Shown: positions 43,445 to 58,400, counted from the stretch's first letter. The stretch is DNA of 64,000 nt from Protonemura montana (GCA_947568835.1 OX387608.1:2332001-2396000), one strand, 5' to 3'. The notes: generated by a model from the letters alone, not told the origin. Numbers and translations: made by a program.

Positions 43445-46400
43445 TCAAGGCAACGGCTCTAAATCAAGCAGGTCTCCGTCGTCGAGCGGGGGTTTACGCA
43501 GGACGGGCGGAGCGAAGCGGGCGAAGATGGCGGCCGGCAAGTACCGCGCCGCACCCGACCCGATCTGGACTACAGCAGCGCGCGCAGCTTCAGGTTCTGT
43601 GTCTGCGCAGGCTTGCACAAGCAGTGCGAGCACATCGCCGCGGCGGACGATCGAGTCTTGCGCGAGCGCGTTCAGCAGTTGGCGGCACTGACTGGCCGCC
43701 GTCGTCGTGTCGCCGCGAGAAAACACCGCGCGAATCTCCAGGAATCTGGAACGAGACCACGAATCCAATCGAATTAACTCGCTTGCAATGCGCGGGGTTA
43801 TTTATTATTATCAACACTATAACCGTCTCAAAAATTTATGCCCAAACGGGGACTCGAAATATGATGATTTATGAGATCGGGGTTTGAGTCCCCATTTGGG
43901 CATCAATTTTTGAGACGGTTATAGTGTTCATAATAATAAAATACTCATTGATGATTGTTTTTAGACTCATGTCTACTTAGAATAGAGTAGAAGTTTATTT
44001 ACAACTTTGGATGATACATAAAATGGAATAAACACATTTTTTCTTCCTGTGGATGCAATAAATTGTGAAGTTAAGATTAAGTTAACAAGTCAGTTTTCTA
44101 TTAGTTACATCATACCGTGATATATCTATTTAATTAATTTATTACTAAATAAATATTGCTAAATGGGTTTTGAATGCTAAGTAAAGGACTATTAGTAGGC
44201 AAATTTAGCTGTCCTTTACTGAGTATTCAAAACCCAGTTCAAATATTTTTTGTTAAACTCATTGATATTTTGTAACTTTATAAATAGCAGCGCAGACCTC
44301 TTGATCAGAGTGATTGACTCGGCTGTGCGTTGGGCTGACTGGCAACGTTGCGACTCGCCCAGCGCAGCCAGCGCCTTCTCGTAGTCACCGAACTCATCTG
44401 CTTCCCGTCGAGCGCAAGACTCGTAGAAACTCGCGAGCAGAGCAGGGGCACGACCCTGCAAACACAGCCCGGGTTACCATAGCAACCTTCGGTTGATTGT
44501 CGGGGTTTAACAACGTAGTGTTTTGACAACGGGTCATGTGGCACTGGTCTAATGGCGTCGGTGAATGAGTGGATGATGGTGAATTAACCTAGTTTCGAAG
44601 AGAGGAAGGGACACCCGGTGCCGACACATAGCCTACTCCTGTTGAAGACCAAGGGGACCACCGACTTAACGTCCCTTCCGAAGGACGGTACAACGCGAAC
44701 AGCAGGATTCCTCCACAAATCCATGCTGTCGAGAGGTTGATAAGAAAGGTGAGTGAAGTTGTTGCTTAACTTTCATCCCTCCAACCTCTCTCCCAAACAG
44801 AACTGGTCATGTGTATGATGGTCACCCATTTAATACCTGACTTAGCGCAGTGTTGCTTAACATTCATCCCTACAACCTCTCTCCCGAACAGAACTGGTCA
44901 TGTGTATGATGGTCACCCATCCAATGCCTGACCCAGCGCAGTGTTGCTCGACTTCGGTGATCTCACAGGAACCAGTGTTTTCAACACGCCAAACCGTATG
45001 GTCAATATATTTTTGTGCCATCATCGTGATATTTTGCAAGAAGTGAACTAAGAGGTTATGTCGTCCCACCTTGGTGTAGAAAGTTACGATGGTGTCGAGG
45101 ATTTTCGGCTGCGTGGTCCAGTCCAGCGCCTGCAGGTGATTGGCCGCCATCACGTAGACCTCCCGTTGCCGGCACACGTTGGCAAAGAAGATCACCTGGG
45201 CAACGGAACCGTCGTCAAACCAGTATCGACGTGACCCATATGATAAAGTATATGATAAAGCATGTGTTCGAGTAGCTCAATTGGCTAGAGCAACACCCGT
45301 AGTTTGGGAACATTGAAGTTATACTTCTTGCAACTAGGTTCTTGCTGGTTCTTATCACCAAGGAACTAATGCTAATAAATTGTCATACTCATCAAATGCA
45401 CTAAAATCGTCTCAAAAAGCCAGTGTCCAAGTAGCTCAATGGGTTAGAGCAACACCCGCGACAGGTAGAGATCGGGGTTCGAGTCCCCGTTTGGGCATCA
45501 ATTTTTGAGACGGTTTCAGTGTTGATAATACTAAATTACCCCGCGCATTGCAAGCGTTTGCAGTTTAAATAAGATTTCATCTAAAAACACTAACCTTGTC
45601 AGTGTCTCCCGACTTGAGCAAAGACTTCATGGCCTCCACCTTGCGTCCAGCCCGCGTGAGCAACCTTGCTGCCAGCTGGAAGGCGGCCTGTGATTGGGCG
45701 AGCTCGGCAAACCGGATCAACAGCGCGGGGTCCGGCTTCTGTCCGGCGTTGTCCGGCAAGAGCTGGGCGGCGAGCTCGTCCGTCACCAGCACGTTGTGTT
45801 GTTCGCACAGAGCGATCGCTCGCTTGGGTTCGTGAGCCTGGAGACAAGTCACGAGGTTACGATACTAGAAGGCTTCGAGCTTGCTTTTACTGGTTAACTC
45901 TGACCTGCACGATCATCCAAGAAGCCTGCATCTTTGTCTGGATTCATCCATAGCTCTTTGTCCTGAACTCTGTCTACCCCACTAGACAAAGCAACACGAT
46001 TAGAGTTACTGCCCATTCCCACTCTTCACTTGCACTGTCCTCTGAGACAAACTCCCCGGTAATATTAAAAAATCTTCAACCAAGTCCCCTAAAATCCTAC
46101 CGTTATAGGAAACCCATTCTACACCTTACGTGAATACCTCGAATCCTAACCCACTTCTTTCCTCTCCCTCTCTTCCTCTTTTACAAACCATGATGTAAAT
46201 TATGTAAAATATGTGATCTTTCTAAAAACTGTAAATAACTGACGATGTCTACACAATTTCTATGTAAATGTCTATAAGAAAATAAAACAAATCAAATCAA
46301 TATTTTTGTCGTGAGAGTCTACTCGGTGACTTGTTCTACCTGAACGCTCTTTATTTGCAGGATACGATTCATGGCGTAAAAATTTACGAAAACCCTCAAA

Positions 46401-49400
46401 AAACACCGTTTGGAAATCGTGAATTACTCTGGAATGCTAGAACGTACGAATCTGTGATGCTGAGGCATGAAAGCCATCAAAATATTTGCAGTATATTGTC
46501 GAGTTTTGTTGCGTCTTTTTTCATTTATTAAATTTCAACATTTTCCAAAAAATAATGAAATATTGTTAAATTTTAATGCGTAATTAAACCCGTCAACCGC
46601 CAATTGTTTTTAAAAACCTTTGGGTGTTAAGAGATTTTAAGGGTTTTTTGACAATTTGATTCAAATCGGTCCAGACAATTGGACAGCAGAAAAAAATCAA
46701 AAAAAAATATCTCTAACAAACATTAAAGTGATTGTTTTTAGACTAATGTCTAGAAAAATGTCTAAAACGGAAGAAGAAGTGAGCACAAAGAATCCAGAAG
46801 GAAGTATTTGGACGTTTAGATTAAGAACTAAACGTAATGAATAAGGAAATATTTACTCCTACCTATCACATAACATTAGAATAACCTCGAAAAATTGGCG
46901 TTATTTCCATACATATAACAGGGAAATCTCTTTAAATTTGAAACTATTTATTTTTGTGAGAAAATAATGAACAGGTATTTTTTATTTTATTCTAAATCTA
47001 ATTTTGAATAAAATATACCTGTTTAAAATTTTTGCGTTTCAATCTCGTACCAAAACGAGGGTCGCCATTTTTCATGATATATAGTGAAATCTGACGTCAG
47101 TATGACGTCAAAAAACGTCAAGAAACAGTAGCGAACTCAAAGGAGACCCAAAATGACGTCAGAACTACCTGTAGTTAATCACAGCTCGTTTATATTCCGC
47201 CACGAGAATTTATATTTTAGCCATTCTTAAAACAAATATAAATAGAAAAGTTATGATCGGATTATAAAAAGAAAAAATATGTCAGATTTTATTTTAAACG
47301 CGTTTTTGAACACAATGATAATAATTACATAATAATCTTAAGGAGATTTCCCTATTTTTATAATTTTATGTAGTTCTTTTGATATCGGAAAATTGTCAGG
47401 ACTGCTCTTACCCGAAGAAGTAACAGGTACAAGTTACGAAACGTTGGGAAATTTAGTTGTTCTTCACTTAGCATTCAAAACCTAGTTCAGATACTTTTTG
47501 TTTTAAAGTGTACCTGAGCATATAGTGCCACGGCCTGCTGGAAGCGCCCCTCCTTCACGAACGTGTCAGCACAACGGGTGGTTAGCGCGTTGTTAGCGCC
47601 GAGATCGGCGGCCATCTTGTCGAGAGCGTCAAGGTCGTGTGTGGAGAGCGCAAGGTGGACGGCTCGCTCCGTAGCACCTGTTGCAAGTTCACAACATAAA
47701 TTGATGTTTCGCCTCGTAGCCAACTTGCCAACTCGCCTGCTCCGATTTAAACTTAATTTGCATGTGACACGTTGGTGTTTTCAATTTACCCTACTGCATT
47801 TTTCAGAAATATAGGTTGAATAGTTGTGGAACTATTTAAGATATAAAGACATTTTATTATTAAGAACATTATAACCGTCTCAAAAATTGATACCCAAATG
47901 TCCCCATTTGGTCATCAATTTTTAAGATGGTTATAGTGTTCATAATAATAAAATACACCGCGCATTGCAAGCGTTTGTAATTTAAATAAGATTTCAATAC
48001 TATGAAGAAATGTTTAAATAACATTTCGGAGGTTATGAGGTATAGTCGGGCTGTTACCTCCTCGGTGGAAGAGCGTGACGGCTCGTGCTGATTGGCCGTG
48101 ACGTTCAAACCACGTGGCCGCCTGGAGCATCATTGGCCGAGTCGAGCCCGGCAGCTGCGTCAACGCCCACAACTGATCCGACCAATCGTGTTCCATGCAG
48201 ATTCTTGCCGCACTACCCAACGCCTGCAAGCAAAGCCAAGAACTTCTCAATTCTGCTATCTTATGTTACCACGGGTATATCATGGCCTAGCATAGGAGGT
48301 TCAATGGTAGATTCAACGTTTGGTAGCCATGGAGATGCTGAGATCGCCTGACAGAGCTTCTCAATTCTGCTATCTTATGTTACCACGGGTATATCATGGC
48401 CTAGCATAGGAGGTTCAATAGTAGATTCAACGTTTGGTAGCCATGGAGATGCTGAGATCGCCTGACAGAGCTTCTCAATTCTGCTATCTTATGTTACCAC
48501 GGGTATGTCATGACCTGGCATAGGAGGTTCAATGGTAGATACAACGTTTGGTAGCCATGGAAATTCTGAGATCGCCTGACAGAGCTTCTCAATTCTGCTA
48601 TCTTATGTTACCACGGGTATATCATGGCCTAGCATAGGAGGTTCAATGGTAGATTCAACGTTTGGTAGCCATGGAGATGCTGAGATCGCCTGACAGAGCT
48701 TCTCAATTCTGCTATCTTATGTTACCACGGGTATATCATGGCCTAGCATAGGAGGTTCAATGGTAGATTCAACGTTTGGTAGCCATGTAGATGTTGAGAT
48801 CGCCTGACAGAGCTTCTCAATTCTGCTATCTTATGTTACCACAGGTATATCATGGCCTAGCATAGGAGGTTCAATAGTAGATTCAACGTTTGGTAGCCAT
48901 GGAGATGCTGAGATCGCCTGACTGAGCTTCTCAATTCTGCTACCTTATGTTACCACGGGTATGTCATGGCCTAGCATAGGAGGTTCAATGGTAGATTCAA
49001 CGTTTGGTAGCCATGGAAATTCTGAGATCGCCTAACAGAGCTTCTCAATCTGCTATCTTATGTTACCACGGGTATATCATGGCCTAGCATAGGAGGTTCA
49101 ATGGGAGATTCAACGTTTGGTAGCCATGGAGATGCTGAGATCGCCTGACAGAGCTTCTCAATTCTGCTATCTTAAGTTACCACGGGTATATCATGGTCTG
49201 GCATAGGAGGTTCAATGGTAGATTCAACGTTTGGTAGCCATGGAGATGCTGAGATCGCCTGACAGAGCTTCTCAATTCTGCTATCTTATGTTACCACGGG
49301 TATATCATGGCCTAGCATAAGAGGTTCAATGGTAGATTCAAAGTTTGTTAGCCATGGACTGACCTTGGCTAGAGTGTAGAAGCGCACGGCAAACTCTGGT

Positions 49401-52400
49401 TGGTCAAGGGCCTCGTGTTGCCTAGCAACGTGGTAGCACGCTGCGCGATGGCCGGACTTTGAAGCTTCTTCACCTGCCGCTACCAGCGCCCCTTGGAAGC
49501 AGAGCACACGGACCAGGGACAGGTGATCTCCACACTCCCGATAAGTTGCGCAGGCATCCTCGAGCTGACCACAACTCTCAAGGTACTGACCTGTGGAGGA
49601 AAAGAGGTTAAATATTGTTATTACCTCTGTCCCTGCCAGCTGATCTTAAATAACCTGGATAGAGCATAGGATCCAGCCAGCTGATCTCAAACAACCTGGA
49701 TAGAGCATAGGATCCAGCCAGCTGATCATAAATAACCTGGATAGAGCATAGGATCCAGCCAGCTGATCTCAAATAACCTGGATAGACCATAGAATCCAGG
49801 CAGCTGATCTCAAATAACCTGGATAGAGCATGGAATAGCTACCAGCTGTCCCCGTATAACTTACCCTTCCATCCCTGCATGTCAGGGTTGTCCAAGAAGG
49901 CAGCCAGCTCGTCTGGTTGGTCACTGAGCATGCGTGGGACGTGTCTGGCTGCCGTGCCTGCCAAGGCGTAGTGACGAGCTGCCGCCTCACGTTCTCCCTC
50001 CAACTCGAGGCAGCGTCCACGAGCGTGATGCGTTGTACGCAGCCGTACTCGATTGCTCTCGGAGCACTCGGCCAGCGCTTCGTCCCAGCGGCCTGGATAG
50101 AAACCAGGTGCATTTTATTTATTTTATTTATTTAATAATAGCTTTGGTATTACAATAATTACTGGAGGCTAATAAAATCACAGAAGAATTACATAGAATT
50201 TTGTAGTTGGATTATACATTTACAGTGGTATTTCACATTTTTTGGAAATGTCATTATATCATGGGGCAGCGCATTCCACAGTCTAATAATAGGTACAAGA
50301 ATGCTTAATGGCTCATGTCGCTATTGTACCTAGGGAGGTACAAAAAGGCTTGATGGCCCATGTCGCTATTGTACCTAGGGAGGTACAAAAAGGCTTGATG
50401 GCCTATGTCGCTATTGTACCCAGGGAGGTACAAGAAGGCTTGATAGCCCATGTCACTATTGTACCCAGGGAGGTACAAGAAGGCTTGATGGCCCATGTCG
50501 CTATTGTACCTAGGGAGGTACAAGAAGGCTTGATGGCCTATGTCGCTATTGTACCCAGGGAGGTACAAGAAGGCTTGATGGCCCATGTCGCTATTGTACC
50601 TAGGGACGTACAAGAAGGCTTGATGGCCCATGTCGCTATTGTACCCACGGAGGTACAAGAAGGCTTGATGGCCCATGTCGCTATTGTACCTAGAGAGGTA
50701 CAAGAAGGCTTGATGGCCCATGTCGCTATTGTACCCAGGGAGGTACAAGAAGGCTTGATAGCCCATGTCGCTATTGTACCTAGGGAGGTACAAGAAGGCG
50801 TGATGTCCCATGTCGCTATTGTACCTAGGGAGGTACAAGAAGGCTTGATGGCCCATGTCGCTATTGTACCCAGGGAGGTACAAGAAGGCTTGATGGCCTA
50901 TGCTGCTATTGTACCTAGGGAGGTACAAGAAGGCTTGATGGCCCATGTCGCTATTGTACCCAGGGAGGTACAAGACGGCTTGATGGCCTATGTCACTATT
51001 GTAACTAGGGAGGTACAAGAAGGCTTGATGGCCCATGTTGCTATTGTACCCAGGGAGGTACAAGAAGGCTTGATGGCCCATGTCGCTATTGTACCCAGGG
51101 ATGTACAAGAAGGCTTGATGGCCTATGTTGCTATTGTACCTAGGGAGGTACAAGAAGGCTTGATGGCCCATGTCGCTATTGTACCTAGGGAGGTACAAGA
51201 AGGCTTGATGGCCCATGTCGCTATTGTACCCAGGGAGGTACAAGAAGGCTTGATGGCCCATGTCGCTATTGTACCTAGGGAGGTACAAGAAGACTTGATG
51301 GCCCCTGTCGCTATTGTACCCAGGGAGGTACAAGAAGGCTTGATGGCCCATGTCGCTATTGTACCTAGGGAGGTACAAGAAGGCTTGATGGCCCATGTTG
51401 CTATTGTACCTAGGGAGGTACAAGAAGGCTTGATGGCCCATGTCGCTATTGTACCTAGGGAGGTACAAGAAGGCTTGATGGCCCATGTCGCTATTGTACC
51501 CAAGGAGGTACAAGAAGACTTGATGGCCCCTGTCGCTATTGTACCCAGGGAGGTACAAGAAGACTTGATGGCCCATGTTGCTATTGTACACAGGGAGGTA
51601 CAAGAAGGCTTGATGGCCCATGTCACTATTGTACCCAGGGAGGTATTGTATTGTATTGTTTTTTTTATTTTTCAATTTCTTTACAGAAACACTCATTAGT
51701 TGGATTGCAACATAATTTGAGCATGAAAAAAGGTCCGAATGTGCATAAAATACATCGAGATGAAAAATTAAAACCTAATACATAAGTACAGTCAATTTAT
51801 ACAGATAAAATCTACACAATAAATACATTTACAATCCTTTGATGCTAGAAATTCGTCAAGAGTATAAAAACCATGATTTAAGAGGAACCTCTTCGTTTGT
51901 TCTTTAAAAACTGACCTTTTTTCAGTTAGCGTTTTTATGCAGTCCGGAAGATAATTGAAAATATGAACTCCTATGTTTTTTGGGCTTTGTTCTGCAATGT
52001 TGAGTCTAGTTTTATTTTTGCGAAAGTAGTTGGATCTTGTGTTAAAATTATGAATATCGGAATTTTTCTTGAAATCACTTATATTGTCTAATACAAATAA
52101 AACCAGTTCTAATATATAAATACATGTCAAAGTTAAAAATTGAAGTTCTTTGAAAAGTGGTTTACAAGATTGTCTTTTTCTTAAATTTCCGATTATTCTT
52201 AAAGCCCTTTTTTGCTTCTTAAAAACTCTTTCAGCTGATGGCGAACTACCCCATAGTATGATACCATATCTAATTTTAGCTTGGACCAGCGCGTGGAAAG
52301 CGATCTTGACGGTGATTTTGTTTACATGACTGGTCAGGTTGGATAAAACAAAGCAGGCCGAGCTAAGTGAGGAGCTAAGATTATTTGCATGGGTTTTCCA

Positions 52401-55400
52401 TATGAGTCTGTGATCTATTGTGGTGCCCAAGAAGTTACAAGTATCTTTGGTATATATAGTATTGCCCTCACATATCACTTCCGTTTCGCTTGCGCTTCCT
52501 TTCCCCGTGAAAATAACAATATTGGTTTTATCGTGATTAAGTTTCAGTTGGTTTGGTTTGAACCATCTTTCTGCCTTGCTGATAGAGCTTTTTAGGTTTG
52601 CTAGCAGTTCATTTCTATTTTTACTTTCGACTATTAAGCTCGTATCATCCGCATATAAAATTACATCCGTGTTTACATTTTTCGCTGCATAAGCCAGGTC
52701 GTTAACATATAGACTAAAAAGGATTGGCGCCAGCAAGGTCCCCTGCGGGATTCCGTGTTTACTTGCTATCCATTCAGAACCATCATCGTTGAAATTCAGT
52801 TTCACTTTTTGTTTTCTTTCCGAGAGGTATGATTTGATCCATTTTAATGCAGTCCCTTTTATGCCATAGAAATTTAATTTTATAATTAGGATACAAGTGT
52901 TAATGGTGTCAAAGGCTTTTGAAAGGTCACAGAAGATAACACCTACTGCCTTTTTGTTTTCGAGACATTCGGTTACGGTCTGTACCAGACAGGTAGTTGC
53001 TGTTGTAGTTGAAAAACCTTTCCGAAACCCATGCTGATTTTTACATAAAATGCCATTGGCTTTAATGAAGCTTAGAAGCCTAACCAAGAATACTTTTTCA
53101 AATATTTTCGAGAAGTTTGTAACTAGACTAATTGGACGGTAGTTATCCATATTTGTGTCCGCACCTTTCTTATGAAGGGGTTTAATAATTGACCATTTTG
53201 CCGCAGAAGGGAATGTCCCTGTCATTAGAGAGAAATTGCATATATCAACCATTGGTTTTGCTATTAGTGTGCTTACGCATTTTATGACTTTAATAGGAAT
53301 TTCGTCCCACCCTGTTGATTTTTTGTTTTTTAGATTCGTAATAATTTCGATAATTTCTTTTTCATTTGTCGGCGTAAGGGTGAATTCCGGCCCAGCGTAT
53401 TCAGGACAAGCGTTTTTAATTAGGTTCATGCATTCAGGTATTTTTATGGCTTGAGTGTCGACGATAGATTCCGCGATTGTCGCAAAGTGGTCATTAAATT
53501 GGTTGGCTATTATTTGATTATCCAGGATTTTTATACCGTTGACTACGAGTTGTATGGTTTTTGGTTTTCTTAACACCGATTTATTTCTACACTTGTTTAT
53601 AATGTCCCATAATGGTACAAGAACATAATGGTACAGGTACAAGAAGGCTTGATGGCCCAGGTCGCTATTGTACCTAGGGAGGTACAAGAAGGCTTGATGG
53701 CCCATGTCGCTATTGTACCCAGGGAGGTACAAGAAGGCTTGATGGCCCATGTCGCTATTGTACCCAGGGAGGTACATTTTCAGGGGGTGGTCATTTTTAC
53801 AAATAATTGCGGTAACATGGGGTGTAACAAAGGTGGCAACGTGGGGGGTAAGATTATGGCAAGGAGTGTAGATATCTGCATTAAATATATCAGACCGGGC
53901 GGTTACCTTGCGCTATCAGCAGCCCGTGTAAGAGGTCTTTGTGTCCCGCCTCCCGGTAGATTTTAGCCGCCTCCTCTGCCGCGCCGAGCTGCTCGGCCAC
54001 GGCCCCCAACAGCAATCTTCTGGCACCGACTGTGCCCTAAAGCAAAGAAAGATTAAACAGTGTCACACAGACAGCTTGCAAAAAAGCATTGCAGGGCATT
54101 GAACAGTGTGCTGTCAAGATTCAGGGGCCGGCAAAGTATTATGGAGATAATGTGTGAGTATTTTGATGAAATCTGATTTAAATTGCAAACGCTGGCAATG
54201 CGCGGGTATTTTATTATTATCAACACTATAACCATCTCAAAAATTGATACCCAAACGGAGACATTCCCGTTAGGGCATCAATTTTTTAGACGATTATAGT
54301 GTTGATAATAATATGATGTTTGAGTTATTGGGGTTAGGAAACCTTAGATGAGCGGAGAAATTCCATGTTCAATTGATGCTACAGTTTCATAATAGAAATA
54401 TGGCAGACCATATGCCGCGTTGAAAGATATGACATGTATAAGAGCTATGTTAGTACGTTTTAACAATATTACAAGTAAGAAATCTGATTTAAATGGGCAA
54501 CGCTTGCAATGTGCGGAGTATTTCATTATTGGTAACACTAAAAACTCTCAAAACCTGATGCCCGCAGGTGTTACTCTAACCAATTGAGCTACTTGGACCC
54601 TGATCTCCACCTGTCGGGGGTGTTGCTCTAACCAATAGAGCTACTTGGAACCCGATCTCCACCTGTCGCGGGTGTTGCTCTAACCAATAGAGCTACTTGG
54701 ACACGCTGGTGCTTGCCTGGGTCTGGGTTCGACGCAGTCTAAGATGCCGTGCTGCGCGAGCCAGGCCGGCGCGACCAAGACAAAGTGCGGCCGCGTCAAG
54801 TTGCCCCGCCGCGGCGCAGGACGCGGCAAGCCGACGCCACACCCAGGCACTGGAAACAAAACACAGTGTCGCTGTGACTGTCGTAACTCCCAATGATTAT
54901 GGCAGGTCAGATGAAATCTGATTTAAATTGCAAGCGCTTGCAATGCGTGGGGTATTTAATTATTATGAACACTATAACTGTCTCAAAAATTGATGCCCAA
55001 ACGGGCATAATTTTTCAATAGCTCAATGGGTTAGAGCAACACCTGCGACAGGTGGAGATCAGGGTTCGAGTCCCCGTTTGGGCATCAATTTTTGAGACAA
55101 TTATAGTGTTTATAATAATAAAATTATGGCAGGTCATTTTTACTTATTAGTTATTACCAGTTCATATTAATCCATCCGATGAAAGATTTTACAGTGACTT
55201 TGATTAAATTGTGCTTAATCGGGGTGTTAACTATGTTAGTTACACATCTTGTTAGCTTTCAAAACTAGGAGGAGGATTCTCTCTTTTCATGGCGTTGATG
55301 AAATCAGCTCCCATTCTTTGTGTATGGGATGAAAAAAAACCTCTCCAAAAAAAAATTTTTTAATTTTAACTTTTTAATTTTTTTTCCAGTTTTTGGATTG

Positions 55401-58400
55401 CAAATTATTTCAAACTCTAAAGCGTTATTTATCCATATTTTTTCTGTACACCATAATTTTCTTATCCATATCTAACAGCACAAACACTTTTTATATAGAA
55501 TTTTCAAAAAAATAATTTTAATTTTTAATTCAATTTTAATTTTTAATTTTTAAGAAATGAACATTTTGTTTCTATTTACGAATTAGCCAGAGAGATATCA
55601 AATGGCCAATATGTAGATGCACATGTACTCACCCATTCGCGCTTGCAATGCGTGGGGTATTTTATTATTATGAACACTATGACCGTCTCAGAAATTGATG
55701 CCCAAACGGGCATCATTTTTTAATAGCTCAATGGGTTAGGGCAACACCCGCGACAGGTGGAGATCGGGGTTCGAGTCCCCATTTGGACATCAATTTTTGA
55801 GACGGTTATACAAAATACCCCGCGCATTGCAAGCGTTTGCAATTTAAATAAGATCTCAAATAAATCTCGTCAGCTACAATGCTCACCCATTCACGGCTCT
55901 GATTGCAGCAAACGCTCGCTCTGATTGGCCGATGCTCAGCAGCCGAGTGAACGCCACCAACGCTTTGCGCGTCTCGGCATCGCACGACTCCAGCCCGTCC
56001 AGCATCGCCATTGGTCGGCTCTCGAGCCGCGCCTCTCCATCGACCAATAGGAACACGAGAGGGGCTCGCAGACCAGCGAGGCTCCGCCCCTCGGCCAATG
56101 GGCTGCTCTCGGAGTCTGAGAAGCCGCGCTCCGTAGCGAAGAGCCCGCGGAGCAACGAGGACGGCGTCGGGGTCAGCGTTATCGTTGCGGAGGAGGCTTT
56201 ACGTTGGTCTGGCAACACTGTAACAACATTCATAGCAATCTTTATTTATTTATTTTATTTATTTATTAATTTTTTTTTTCCTAGAAAAAAAAACTGCTAT
56301 TTGCATGTAACAAACATACAGGTGGCAGAAAAAAAAAACTAAAACTATTTACTTAAATTATTTTCTAATACTAATTCCAACATATTTCTTCTGAAAATTT
56401 TTACGTTTTTTTCGGTCCCTTGCATTGCACATTTCTTCATTTCATTCCAATCTTTACTCGTTCTGTTTAAATAAAGAGTATTTCCCTGACTTAGGATGAA
56501 CTTTTATTTAAATTACAAACGCTTGCAATGTGCGGGGTATTTTATTATTATGAACACTGTAACCGTCTCAAAAATTGATGCCCAAACGCGGACTCAAACC
56601 CCGATCTCCACCTTTCGCGGGTGTTGCTCTGAACCATTGAGCTATCTGGACACTGGCTTTTTGAGATGATTTTAGTGTATTTGATGAGAATGACGCATTG
56701 CAAGCGTTTGCAATTTAAATAAGATTTCATCCTAATACAGCAACGAATCCAACGTCAATTTGGAGTTATTCGAGTTTGACATGTTGTGACGTGATATAGC
56801 GTCACTAGAATCAGAGTGACTGTGAGTATTCACAGCCTCTTGGTTCTACTCCTTGGAGAACTGTCATTCTCATCAAATACACTAAAATCGTCTCAAAAAG
56901 CCAGTGTCCAAATAGCTCAATGGTTCAGAGCAACACCCGCGAAAGGTGGAGATCGGGGTTCGAGTCCGCGTTTGGGCATCAATTTTTGAGACGGTTATAG
57001 TGTTCATAATAATAAAATATTTCCCTGACTCTTTCTTAATATTTTTTTCACTACATTATCTTCATGTTTTCTTCGAAACCCAAACTTGTTTTCATCCACT
57101 GCTTCCTGTCATTATTCTAAAGAAATTGCACAATCTATCAATTTTTATTTTTTATTTCTTTTATCAATTTTTATATACTTGCTATTTTATTAGTGGATTC
57201 TAAAACCATATTTGTTATTGCTATATTGTTGTAGACGCATTTGATTTACCCGGGTTAAATGTCATTATGTTAACATGAACAGTGGTTTTTAATTGAAATA
57301 TACTTAAGTTGGTTAGGTACTTATAATACAATACTTAATATTGTTGAATTCTGGTATTGTATTACCAATAAATGAAAACCTCCCCACATGTGTGTTAAAC
57401 GTTTTTGTAAAATCTTATTGCAAATGCTTGCAATGCGCGGGGTACTTTATTTTATTTTATTTATTTTATTTTGATTTTGAGAGGTCATTAATGTTCATAA
57501 TAATAAAATACCATACATATTGTTAATTTTAAAAATAAAAATACTATCAAGTATAGGAGGTTCGATGGTATAAATGCAAGTTTCGCAATTTTGCTGACGA
57601 TGCCGATTTCTAAAACATTGTTAACAGGCAGGGGCATGGCCACTCACCTCCTGACAGCAGTGGTTGCTTCCCATTGAACACCGGCCGCAGTTTAGCCACG
57701 CAGAAGAGCAGAGACGGTTCCGATTGGTCCCAGCGGAAGGAGAGGGGAAAACGGGGCGGAGCTTCGGCGGCCAGGTCCAACAGGTGGAGTACGTTGGGTT
57801 CAACGACCCACAGAACGAGTCTCGAGTCGGGAACCAGCGCAGCGCTGGCAAAACTAACGCAGACCTGGGAACAAAGAACGATTGGTCAGGCAACCGTTGG
57901 CGGCCTACAAAGCCAAATTAAATGAAGCTGCAATGAATTGAGTTGAAATCTTATTTAAATTACAAACGCTTGCAATGTGCGGGGTATTTTATTATTATCA
58001 ACACTATTTTCGTCTCAAAAATTGATGCCCAAGTTAAATAAAATGCATCCAACGACAAATTGGAGTTATTCGAGATTGACAGGTTGTGACGTGATATAGC
58101 GTCAGTAGAATCAGAGTGACTGTGAGTATTCACAGCCTCTTGGTTCTACTCCTTGGAGATCCATCATTCTTATCAAATACACTAAAATCGTCTCAAAAAG
58201 CCAGTGTCCAAGTAGCTCAATTGGTTAGAGCAACACCCGCGACAGGTGGAGATCGGGGTTCGAGTCCCCGTTTGGACATCAATTTTTGACATGGTTTTAG
58301 TTTTTATAATAATAAAATATGATTCATCTTGTTTGGACTTTCAACTTGACCAATGTCTTTTTTATTTTACTTTAAAACCCTTTCGGAAACGTTCAGGAAA

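Noticed and set aside
46331..46844. Two short plus-strand ORFs in an IFT140 intron
   Set aside because: AT-rich composition and absence of motifs; nothing supports expression.
50305..51699. Open frames of 463 codons on both strands
   Set aside because: They are produced by the 45-bp period, which is divisible by three and free of stops; the repeat units lack any codon-level conservation signal and lie within an IFT140 intron.
58206..58277. A complete cloverleaf that could be a tRNA gene
   Set aside because: The anticodon loop lacks U33, the sequence is the core of a repeated element, and sister copies are decayed or deleted.
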